From Ischnura elegans (Eukaryota; Arthropoda; Insecta; Odonata; Coenagrionidae): a DNA stretch of 64,000 bases. The notes under the pieces are model-generated. The model made no database searches. It had not been told where the DNA came from and was given only the letters and a program-made list of their open reading frames with translations. Below are positions 38,469 through 49,248 of this stretch, piece after piece; position 1 is the stretch's first letter; each line of letters begins with the position of its first letter. Location of the stretch: positions 138,880,198 to 138,944,197 of the forward strand of contig NC_060246.1 of assembly GCF_921293095.1 (NCBI RefSeq), given 5' to 3'. The position numbers were made by a program, and so were the translations under genes.

Positions 38469-40829
38469 ACTCCAAGATCAGATCATTAAAAGTGTGTTGT
38501 AAATGAGTCTGAGAAATTTTGATATTTTTACTACGTAAGAGCCTTAAGGTTTTTCTGTTATTGATTTATCTTTTTTGGAGAAACTCTAATAATGATTGAA
38601 TAGATAATATTTTAGGTTAGAGCTCCCTTGGAAAAAATAATACCCTAGTTCCTACCGTACGAGCACAGTGTTTTAAGGTCCATTTTCCCTGTAGTCTGTG
38701 ATGCATTACTTACGCACATTAAAGCATTAAAATTTATTTCAGAGCATCCTCATATATATCCTGTAGAGTATCAGATATAATAAAATATGTCTGAATTCAT
38801 TTTGTGGGGGATTTAAAATGTGTATGACGGCAGCAAATTCCTCCCTTCGTTAAAGTCTCTACCCAAAACCATGTGATCAAAGCCGCCATTAGGAGAGAAT
38901 CTGGAGCCGCCAGTTGCGCTACTGGGAAAATTTGGTTGAAAACTTATGGCAGAGATGAAAAATAATTTTATACTTTTGAATAAAATACAGTTTTGGAGGG
39001 GGATGCATAATGTTGAGGATAGTGAGCCGTATATGCGAGGCGCCAAATAAGGGACAAGCAGTGAATTCTTTCGAGATTGTTCCTCCACAGACGATGCTGA
39101 AACATCAAATATTAGTTATACTAACGAAGAAAGAAGCACTCAGTGTGAATTTTGGTGAATTTGGGATGTCGGAGAGGTGAGCGGGGAGGGGACGCGACCG
39201 GCCTTCACCCAAAATCCATTTAGTTACAGGTGTCGGACAATACCGGAATAGAAGCGCATATCCAAGTTCGCACACCTTTGTAGCCACTCGAGAGGCCTCT
39301 TCATAGACCGTAGGCTCCTTTCCTGCGTTCTTGGATGTAAAAATATTTCATCACTTCTCTAAAATTTGGTAACATGGATTTGTTTTACGCCGACGAGGCG
39401 CCAAATAAGGGACAAGTCGTCTCGCTACGCATCCTTTTTACCTTCTACCATCTTCCGATTTATATTATAAAATATGAACACCCAGCAGCACACACGGGAT
39501 GAATTTTGCTATATTCGAGGCGTGGGAGGGGGAGAAGCGAGCGGCGAGGGGACGGGAGCGGCCTGCCGCTCTTGTATCCGCGACGCTGCGTGGGCGTTGG
39601 AATATTTTCCGCGCGGACGCAGACTCAAATTTGGCATTTTGCGGCAAAACGGTGGCAGATACGTCAAAATGCACGCATTTTTTTCTGGAAAGAAAGTAAC
39701 GTGGCAAAATCTATGGGGAATGACCATAAAATATTAAATTTTTCGAATTTTGACCCTCCCCCCCCCCCCCTAAATTGCATTTGAGCGAGGGTCAGGGGTT
39801 CACCTAGAGGTCTCAAATTTTTCAGGCCTTATTTTTGATCAGTCCCAAAACTTTTTTCATTGGGCTTGATGTATTTGAAAATAATCGTTTTTTTCCGATC
39901 CACCCTATTGTAAAGTCCTTACTACTAACCCCACTTAACTTTAGAAATCAAGGGTTATTACTTCAAAGGCGATTCCGAGGATCACACTCATATCGAAGTG
40001 GAAATTCGACCAATTTTTCATCATGAGCTGAGGTCTCATTTTTAATTATACACAGCCAACGGCGGACTCAACTCAATTATCTGGTGTGCAGGTGCACGCT
40101 TCCGAAGACGAAACGGTGAATGGCAGTAGACAAAGGTATTAATGGGGTCCACCGGGTAGAGCGAGTCCCCAGGGATGAGAGGAGAGCCCTGACTGGATCC
40201 CCTACTATAACCACCGATTCAAATATTTGTGAAAACTAGAAGCACCGTCATTTTCCAGTACTACCCATTTTGACCGGTTGGTGTTTTCTCTCGTCGGGGT
40301 GGTGTTTTAATAATTTAAATCGCATATTGTATTTTGAAGTACGATTATTTTAACTCAAATTTACAATATTTTCAAATAATAAAAAAAATTTAAAAAAATT
40401 TATTTTTTAACTTGAACAAAAACTTTGGTAGGTGAACTCTGGGGTGGGTAGTCTACGCAATAATCCTGTGATACACGTATAACTGCATAGCAAAAAAATA
40501 AATTGTATAGAAAAGTGCAGAAAATCTGTTGAGAATTCAATCTGCCAACGTGACTACTTCTCATATTGCTTGAAAAAATCTGATTTTAAAGGACATAAGT
40601 AATAAGCAGAACAAATAATACCGGTCAAAATGATCGCTCTGGCGCTTTTATATATAACGGCAAATATTTCATAATTCATGCAGCCGATATAAGTTTTTAG
40701 TATGTCGCCGGAGAACAATTTCCTTAAAAGTCACAAAATATCAACAATTTTTCACCATCGAGAAAGAAAAGGAGACCAGTTGAGATACAAAAACGGTCAA
40801 AATGACCGCTCCGGCGCTGCTTGTGTTAA
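38469..40829. other. No recognised gene
   Basis: Contains the diverged duplication at 39035-39600, a C run at about 39758-39770 and an inverted CATTTTGACCG pair (about 40263 and 40805). The GC-rich open frames around 39.5 kb reflect composition. Confidence 0.5.
39035..39600. repeat. Diverged direct duplication of about 200 bp
   Basis: GAGGCGCCAAATAAGGGACA occurs at 39037 and again at 39395. Downstream of each lies a similar GAATTTTG...GAGGGGACG..GGCCT segment (about 39140-39205 and 39500-39565). It looks like two copies of one unit in tandem, 360 bp apart. Confidence 0.55.
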
Positions 40830-41066
40830 GGCCGTTTTACACGAGGCACGTACTTGCACAGTCTGACGTGTGTAGATACGAAGGCGCAGTGAAAATTGCG
40901 TCGTGTAAAGCGATGAATTGCTAGAACATATGCGAGAATGCCTGCACGTGAGATGGCAAAATTGCCCCTGTTCTAATTTAGTTCATGCATTCGCGCAATT
41001 CCACGCCATTTTAGAAATTAATGCAGCTCTAACCTGCGCAATTCCATGCCCCGTGTATAACAGCCT
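40830..41066. mobile_element. TTAA-flanked MITE (piggyBac/Kolobok type)
   Basis: Inverted ends GGCCGTTTTACACGAGGCA and TGCCCCGTGTATAACAGCCT, with TTAA at 40826-40829 and 41067-41070. A TTAA duplication is specific to piggyBac- and Kolobok-type transposases. 237 bp, non-coding. Confidence 0.82.
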
Positions 41067-41233
41067 TTAAAGATTTAATGTAAATATTACGGCTGCTTGT
41101 TGGGTAAATTTTCTTCACGGGTGTTTTCACACGGCGAATTGCGCATTTGTCGTCTACATATGTGCAACAAAGCCCTCGGAGTAATAAAACAGTTTTCATG
41201 TTCCAGAGAAGAGAATTCCCATTTCATCAAATC

Positions 41234-41520
41234 CAGTGTCGGCCCTAGAAGGTGCGGGGCTAGGGGCGAACCTTCAGTGCGGGGCCCTTCACTTAAAATA
41301 TTAAACTCTATACCTACCCCATCTACAAACTCGAGCATTTTGAATCCCTACCACTCTCTGGCTAAGTATGTGTTCATTTTTCATAATATTATTTTTTGTC
41401 TATCACGGACTTAACAATACAGTAATAGTTGAAATTGCGTTTTCAAAACTATCGTATATTTTAATTTTTTTTCACGAACGCGGGGCCCGGGGCGGTCGCC
41501 CCGCCCTAAGGCCGGCTCTG
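41234..41520. mobile_element. hAT MITE, exact 8-bp target duplication ATCAAATC
   Basis: A 287-bp element with ends CAGTGTCGGCCCTAGAAGG and CCTAAGGCCGGCTCTG; identical ATCAAATC on both sides (41226-41233, 41521-41528). The short open frames over it are incidental. Confidence 0.9.
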
Positions 41521-42471
41521 ATCAAATCCATATAAATTTGATTTATAATAAGAGCAATACACAAGATTTAATCCGGGGTACTCCCACATATTTTTTCGAT
41601 TATTTTACAATTCCAACTACTATCCCCTATTAAGTGTGGAAGTAAGGAAATGGTTACTTGTTCTTGTAATTTCAACACGATAAAATAACGCATCAGAATA
41701 CTAAAAATTAGAAAAAACGACAAAAAATTTCCCCGAAATACATTGAAACCTCAGTGACGTGTTAAATCCTGAAAAAAAACCGCAATGTTTCTTGAATTTT
41801 AAATATTAACCCTGGATACGCACAAATATGTACGCTGATGTCACCAAATGGAAAAATCATGGTATGCCGGTTACAAAAGCAGTCGGTAAAATTTTGCCGT
41901 CGGGGGAAGTCATTAACTCACACAAACGCCTCTGCGCCGAGAACATTCGAGCTTTTTTATGTTGCCAGAGTACGAATCCAGCACTATCTCCCATTTCCGT
42001 AGCCTCGTGAAGCTGTTTCTTTCGCCGGAGTCCGAAAGTGTGGGCGCGAAAGGGGCCTTGACGGAAGAAATAAAGGAACATTGGCGTTATGGCATGAGGA
42101 GAGGGGGTTATCACTGCACATCCCCTCTGCCACCTCCGCCCCCTCCCCGAACAATGGCCTTCCTTGTTTGCTTTCACGACTTCTTCCTCCTTCCACATCC
42201 CTTAGCTTCCCCAAACCACTAACCACGCTCGCAGACTTTCAGAATGGTGCGAGAATAGAACGCCTATGTCGCATGTCATAGCAACCGTGACTGGCCATTG
42301 GAAGCTCTTGTGCCCCGCAAGCGATAACGGAAGCCAAAGTAAGCCGTCATTTTCCTATCAGAATATAACAATAGCGCTGCCTCCCAATTCGATGCATAGA
42401 AACTTTGTATTCGATCTTCTCATGTACTGGAGCCAACAATAGTGTAATCGACCTCCGCAGCCAAAATCGAT

Positions 42472-43096
42472 CAGGGTTCCCACTCAAAATAAATTATAAA
42501 ATTCACGTCCTTTTTCAGGTTTTCACGGTCTACATGCCGTAAAAGTCAAGGTTTGTAGATAAACCACCTTGGGCGGAAATATTGATCGCGCAATCATCGA
42601 CCGCACGTTAACTAAAATTTTAACAAACGCGATAGGCGCCGTGAATGCAAACGCAGCAATGAAAGTGCTATCTCTCCAGACGTCACATTCACATATCATT
42701 TGAAAAATTCACCTTCGGCTAAAGGTTGCGATTGGGGAAGTGGAGGGGTGCCAGGGAAGTTAAGGAGTGTCTGAATTTTTGCCAGGGTTAATGAACACTT
42801 TCGTTACCAGTCTTATGGCTTTGGCACAGGCTTAAGATCAATGTGTCATCATGGAACAAGGACCCAAAATTGCGCTTAGAATATACTTGTGCAGATAAAT
42901 GCGTGGACAGTGTCGTGACTGACCTTGATATATGATTGGCAAACCGATTTTTTTTAATCTGTCAGTCGCAGATGTAAAAAGATCAAGTTTGAAAGATTTT
43001 TTAAGGTTTTATGACGAAATTCACGGCTTTTTCCAGGTTATTTCATCGTAGACAAAATTCTCGGCTTAAAGGTTGCACGTTTGCTTGGGATCCCTG
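42472..43096. mobile_element. hAT-like non-autonomous element, CAGGGWTCCC ends, copy 1
   Basis: Left end CAGGGTTCCCACTCAAA and right end TTTGCTTGGGATCCCTG form an inverted repeat (14 of 17). The right 230 bp recur at 61222-61456. The 8-bp flanks (AAATCGAT, TAGATGGT) do not match, so the duplication has decayed or the class is different. No coding capacity. Confidence 0.65.
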
Positions 43097-44579
43097 TAGA
43101 TGGTTGCAGCTCGGAAGAAATTGCCGCCGCAGGAAAAAGAATATATAAAATTACACCAACTCCTGAATGAATCCCATGCGGCAAGAAATGTGTCAAATGC
43201 GATTGAGTTGGGAAAACCAAATCGTATCCATTAAAAACATTTAGTGCATACAACTGAGTGAAATAGTTTTTAATTTTTATTCTGTTCTAATTTCGAAAGG
43301 TACCACAGTGAATCCTGAAGATGTAAAATCTTCCTTAATTACCCACTCTTCAGTTACAAATTAAAAAATGCAAAAGTTGCTGCCACTTTTCAAGAGTTGG
43401 TGCCGTCATTAAAGTTTCTTTCCATTAGCTTGTTTAGGGATAACCAGTCATAGCAGGAAGGAACTACTCTCAAGAGTATAAACAACAATCAACCATGGAT
43501 GACCAAGGGGAAGGGAAGAGATGGTTAATTGCTAGGCATGATTTTGTGACTTCTACGACTTAACTGCAAAAGGATGAAGGCCATCGATTTATCAACATAA
43601 TAGTAGGCGAAGAATCGAGAAATGGAAAAAATACACTTCCTCACATTTTTTACCTCCATCGCAAACAATTTTACAGAAATCGGTGAACGAGCCCCTTTTT
43701 AATACATGGCTGTTATGCAATAAATCTGTATGGGCGAGGGAAGGATGGGGAGGAGGTTGGGATGAACACTGTATGTACCATGACAAGAGTCAGTCCAGCA
43801 ATTAACCCTCTTCAGAAATCATCCGCCGCCACTGCTCTTTTTGTTCGTTCAATATTTTATACTGTATGAAAATTTAATATAATTCATTTGTTCAAACTCA
43901 TCTTGGCTACTGCTCATCTGTCTGGTACGTTTTCGTGCAGTTGAATTATTGCCTTGAGTGAAAATTTATGAGATGCATTTCAATCAAATGCAAGTCATCA
44001 TACAGCAACCAAATTGATATATTGAATAACCACCTAAAATAATAGCATTGAGGCTGAAATATGTACATGCATAACTGACCCACTTGTCACATTACATGTG
44101 ATGTGAAGCTAGGGCTAGAAGAAAATTTCCTATCAACGACTATTAGAGGAGATCGAGTCTTGAATTTGAACTACGTCATGGATTCCTGACAAAACATATG
44201 ACCCACCAAATTACCATGCCCCTGTGCTAAATATGCACACACCAACTTTTAAAAAAAGAGAAATAAATTAATAAGGTGTCCTCATAATGTCCTAATAAGG
44301 TGTCCTAATAAGGTGTCATAAATGTATTTACTTCACGCTACTAAGAAGAAAGGGAAAATATGATACATATAATACCAAATTAAAAACTGACATTTTATCT
44401 TTTTCTTCAATTCTTTCCATACAATACAAGCTTACTGAACTTTGGAAATTAGTATTATGGTCTCAATGCTTTAAGATCACACTTCTCCCACCATACTGTG
44501 AAACTGCACTTCATTTAAAAGCTAAACATTCTATGTACATGTACTCATCATGAGGGATTAAATATAATACACAATAACA
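43097..44579. other. No recognised gene
   Basis: AT-rich spacer between a hAT-like element and the decayed LINE. A short tandem AATAAGGTGTCCT lies at about 44270-44320. Confidence 0.5.
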
Positions 44580-45349
44580 TGGATGACTTAAACATATTAA
44601 TGGATTAGGTATCTAGAAACGGGATGGAAATAAATCCATATAAATGCAAATATGTTAACTTAAGCAACAGAAGAAAAAGCGAAAATAGAAATTATGAATT
44701 TTCGGGTAGTTTAATTCCAAAATCTAACAGCTTTTAATATTTAGGAGTCCATTTATCTAAGAATTTAGGATGGGGTTTAAACGTAGAGCACACAATCAAA
44801 AAATCTTTTAAAGTATTGCACTGGGTGATGAGAAACCTCAGAGGAAGCACTAGGGCCACCAAAGAAATGGCCGATACAACCCTAGTACGACCTACATTAG
44901 AGTACGTATCTCTTGTCTGGGACCCTCATTTTAAAGGAGAGGTCAAGAAATTGGAGAAGGTGCAGAGAAAAGCTGCTAGGTATGTGTTGGGAAAGCATAA
45001 AAAAATGGAAAGTGTTTCAGAAATGCTCAGAGTTCTAAGGTGGGAGAGCTTACAAGAGAGGAGGAAAAGAAGCAGGCTATGTGGCATGTTTAGAATAATG
45101 AGTGGGGAAAAAGGATGGAAAGAATTTGAGAAGGACATATCAAAACCCAGCTTTGTTGGAAAAAATGATCACCAGTTCAAGATGAAGAGCCAATCTCAAA
45201 GGAAAAATGCGAAGCAGTTCTCCTTGAATAGGGCCATAAGGGACTGGAACGATCTACCAGCAAAACTATTTGAGTCCTTCCCGAAAAATTTACAGTTTTC
45301 AGAAGTAATCAGAGTGGACCACAGTATCGCTCATACTTCTGTACCCTGA
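44580..45349 (+). pseudogene. Degenerate LINE reverse transcriptase, C-terminal third
   Basis: The longest open part is 44816-45349. It carries LVRPTLEYVSLVWDPH, then KKLEKVQRKAARYVLGKH, and ends AIRDWNDLPAKLFESFP, the standard C-terminal region after the reverse-transcriptase thumb in jockey/CR1-like LINEs. The same frame extends back to about 44580 with recognisable homology (NGMEINPYKCKYVNLS, and YLGVHLSKNLGW just after an in-frame stop), interrupted by at least two stops. The catalytic FADD portion is absent, so this is an old 5'-truncated copy. It differs clearly from the LINE at 24.3 kb and is a separate family. No tail or target duplication could be defined. Confidence 0.85.
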
Positions 45350-46463
45350 CATACTTTCTATACTGAAGCGCCGAGGGAATACGTAAAAATTGTTGGGATT
45401 TCTAAGGAAAAAATCAACTTTTACGTTTCAGTGGGCAATGTCGGTTTTTCCCAGTGTTTGACGTCACAAGTGGTGCCATATTTTAGCCTTTTTGAGCAGT
45501 AAATACGTGCAATGTTAATTTTCGTTTATTCCTTTATAGCGTTTACTTTCCCTCTTGAACTAACAGAAAATAGTCTATGGTTAATTAAACGAAGTAGGAA
45601 ACAAAGAAAATATCCATTCCCACCATATCCAGTAGAATATTCTGAATGGGCTAATACCCAGCATAGATAAGGATTTTCACAGACCTTGTATGGCTTTGAA
45701 CTTCTCATCTTCTTCAAATAAATTAGTAAAAGAAATGAAACAATGCCCAGCTACTTCCACAAGGTATTTTCAAATTAATTTAAGCAATCATAAATACTTT
45801 GAAGACTGATTTTACATCTACTAGTAGCAGATTTTTACCACACACATTACACTTTCCAGTACCTACTGGCACTATCAACAGCTGTTTGAGAGAACAGGGT
45901 CATACTTTTCTTTGAGGAGGTAATTATACAGGAGAGGGTAATTTTACAAGGATTTTTGATGAAGTGGGCTAGATGAAGGTTTAGCTGACATGAATGTTAA
46001 AGAACAAGATAGATATACTACCAACACCTTCATCGGCCCTTTAAGGTCTGGCTTGGGAGCTAATTGGTACAAATATGGAAGAAATTTCTTGCCCCGTTTA
46101 CTTATAAAGAAGGTCCTAAGTGAAGCATGATTAATAAATTTATAGCACAGTAAAAACTTATGCATTTGTTCACCATCCATTGCAATTTTAATTCAGCAAA
46201 ATTGTTTCATTGTTTTACAAACATTGAACATCCTCAAGGGTGAAATAATTACTCATCAATGGTTTCAATGGATCCTGATTGCTCACAAAGTGTGCCTAGC
46301 ATTGCTATTTCCAGATTTAAACAAGGAGCTGGACTTTCATTCAGCCACATATTTTTCCCATTCACACTGGCTTTCTCATTTATTAAATCTAATATGTACT
46401 CATGAGATGGTCTCTACACATGTAGCTATGGAGAGTAAATTTGAAGAGTATAAAAAACTTCTG

Positions 46464-48400
46464 GAGGGCAAGTCGGTAACTTGGGGCGCCTCGTTTGGGA
46501 GAAAGAGTTCTCGCCCAAAATTGTCTCCCGACCCAAGTCGGTAACTCGGTAGAGAGAACTGTTTCTCCCGACCGGATGGGAGACAACTCGCTCCGATGGG
46601 TAGTATGAAAAATTTCTAAGGCGAATTTGATATTGGAGCTTGATTTATCGAAAAATTAATCGTGTGCCATTTTAAAATGTTTTTAAGTTTATGTAAAATT
46701 CAGCCATGCAAATATTTTCTAAATTGAATACATAATAACCTCATTATGACTTACCAAAGTCGGGACTACTTTTTTGACCGCGCGCAGTGATTCCTCGCTT
46801 GCAAGCGGTTGCAAGGCTCAATGCAAGTGCCGGTAAATTTTGCTTGTCCCCTTGTTAAATTCTTCATCTCGTGTCAATTACAACCTCACCAAAGTTGAAA
46901 ATTAAGAGTATATTTCAAATATGAATACAGCTTTTGCTCGCTGCTTGCAGATTTGTGCAAACATCTTTTGTGCCAAAATTGTGTTAATGTCAATGTGACA
47001 ACTCTCGTAAATCTTCTGCTGATAATCACAGTGCCAGTGGTTGCAATGTACAAAGTTTGGATAAGTTGAAAATTATCGGCTAAGAGTTGTAATTATCATT
47101 GCTCCATCGTGATTGAATTGTAAACAGTGCTATTACCGTATCGATTAATGTCTGACAGCAATGTAAACATTGTCAGTGTCGTGTTCACCTCCGTTGTTCA
47201 TCGTATAGGTGGTATAGGTACATTGACATTTCACGATCAAGCTATCAAGATCAAAGCTGTGTGTGAAGTTTCTTTTTCTAGTATATTTACGAATAATAGT
47301 GAGAGAAGTCACCTGTGCCTCTTTCGTATGCTAATTTCTGGCTTTAAATCAGTGAATTAATAGTTGTTTTCATCATAACGAGCTTAGTGATTGTAAGTTG
47401 TTCGTGATGAATAAAAGAGTGGAAGTGATTTCCAGTTTTTGATTATTTTATTTGCCTATGTCTCACTTTATATTTACGGTGTGTGCTAGTATTTAGTTTG
47501 TGGATATTCATTTATTATTGAAGTACATTTATAGCGTGTGTATGTGTTGACAGCGGAACCGATTCGCGATCTCACATGTGTGCAGACGGTTTTTCTGAGC
47601 AGTCGTATTCGTGAAACCAATGAAAAGGTGAAACTCTGTTACATTGTCATGGGACAAGTTTCTTTTAACAATAAGGGCATATCTTGTGTTTCATTAACTA
47701 TCTATTGCTTTATATAGGTAACTGCTTAGAAGTTATTTTCCATTATTTAAATTGCTTTTCTTGCGCTCTCTGAATTATCATTAGCTTTCTAAACCCTGCT
47801 ACTTAAACGAAAAGAATGCAGAGCTACAGATTATTGTTATTTCATAGGATTGCGGTGTTTTTGTCTGTTATTGAGGCCCTCCAGCTAAGTATTGCTGATG
47901 GATTTTCAGCAGGTAGAGAATCGGACCATCGAAGGACGGATAGGACAACCTTCTCCGCTAATGCGGCCGGAAATCTTCCTCCCTCGCCTCAAACGGTTTA
48001 TTTATATCCCGCAACAATTTCTCACTGGTGGTAATTGCCCCACTTCTTTTAAATGCACCTCATATACGAGCAATAATATTCTATGGTTTGAAAGAAAACG
48101 CGCCATATTGAGAAAATACAACAAAACACTGTCGAGATACGCACTTTCTCCATGGGAGAAAGAGATACGTCGGGCTCTAGAGGAGGACATAACTGAAGCG
48201 CCCGTCTGGGGCGCCGGAAGGCGCTTGAGGGGGCTTACAGACTTGGGTCGGGACACTAGTACTCTCCCAGGCGACAAATAGTCTCCTTTCTCCGGCGGGG
48301 CGCCCTAGAGACTTGGGGCGGGCGACAACTCTCTCGCAGGCGCTTCACGAATCTCCTTTCTCCCATTTTCGGGAGAGAACAGAGTTACAGACTTGCCCTC
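46464..48400. mobile_element. Unclassified 1.9-kb terminal-inverted-repeat element
   Basis: Inverted ends GAGGGCAAGTCGGTAAC and GTTACAGACTTGCCCTC (16 of 17), flanked by CTG on both sides (46461-46463, 48401-48403), a possible 3-bp target duplication. The terminal 150-250 bp are GC-rich and repeat the motif CAAGTCKGTAA and GGAGA/TCTCC units several times; the middle (46.6-47.8 kb) is AT-rich. Open frames at 47816-48281 match nothing I know. A 3-bp duplication would fit Harbinger-like or CACTA-like elements, but the ends fit neither well. Confidence 0.6.
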
Positions 48401-49176
48401 CTGGGAACACCAAAAGGAGAATAAGTTTCACAATGTCAAACACTTCATGAAAAAGTGCTGGTACCCGCCACATAATGTGAAAACATTTTTAAAATCCTTT
48501 CCACAGGTCATTAATAAGGAAGATAAAAATAATTTACTCTCAAAAATGCCTCTATGAATTTAATTTTGAATCAATCGACAACCCCAACCCCCAAATTACT
48601 CAGATGAGTAAAATACTTCAATATCAAAACGTATTAAGGTAATAGAACTTTGTTTTGGGAATTAGCGACTGAATTCAATCAAAATTCCCAAATAAGCACA
48701 GATGCATCACGGGAATGTTTTGTTTCCTAATTTTATGAAAGCTTTGCATGGAAACTAAGAATTACAACATTGACGCTGAGATGATTTCTTGGTAATATAT
48801 CACTTGGTGATGGATCATATGTATAATAAAAGATGACAATATTTAAATATGAAAATTTATGTAAACCTAAATCAAATTCATAGATACAAACATAAGATAT
48901 AGAAGTTCACATTACAGTAGACGCATCTGAAGATTCGAAAGGGGAATAACTTAAGTACCTAGATAGTATAAGCTCTGAAATATCTGTAGTCCATAAAGTC
49001 AAGTCCCAAATTACTTACATTTACTAAAGACAATGCTTCCAGAGAAGTTTTTGCTTCCTTAGCCAATTAAGAGACAGGCAACTTCCTCAAAACCAAATTC
49101 ATAATATATATTGTATGAAAATATATAAGAACTTGAGAACGATGGAAATAGTCTAATAACATTTTATAAATTAAAA

Positions 49177-49248
49177 TTAATTATGGGAATTCTTTTGATA
49201 TTCTGTCAAGTCTAAGGTCAAGACTTTGCTGATCAAGCATTCACCCAC
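49177..49248 (-). CDS. SMC1: SMC1 cohesin subunit, final coding exon
   Basis: Last 24 codons of SMC1, the ATPase of the cohesin ring that holds sister chromatids together in the nucleus. The exon follows a TAG acceptor (polypyrimidine-rich TTCCTCTTCTAG) and encodes 23 residues beginning VGECLISKVLTLDLTEY, then a TAA stop at 49179-49177. In known SMC1 proteins the corresponding tail is G-D/E-C-hydrophobic-IS-KVLT-hydrophobic-DLT-K/E-Y, so the match is direct. The exon starts in phase 0, exactly as required by the end of the upstream exon at 61564, which stops after complete codons for PD. The short tail after the conserved EY is species-specific. The 3' UTR should run below 49177; I could not fix a polyadenylation signal with confidence. 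Identification is near certain; the exact last residues depend only on reading the sequence. Confidence 0.93.
   Translation of the reverse strand: MGECLISKVLTLDLTEYQKNSHN

Noticed and set aside
41857-42198. 113-codon minus-strand open frame in GC-richer DNA
   Set aside because: No family recognised, overlapping frames on the other strand, and no splice or promoter support.
47816-48281. Open frames at the right side of the 1.9-kb element
   Set aside because: They overlap in different frames, and the right part is the GC-rich subterminal zone; no transposase motif is visible.
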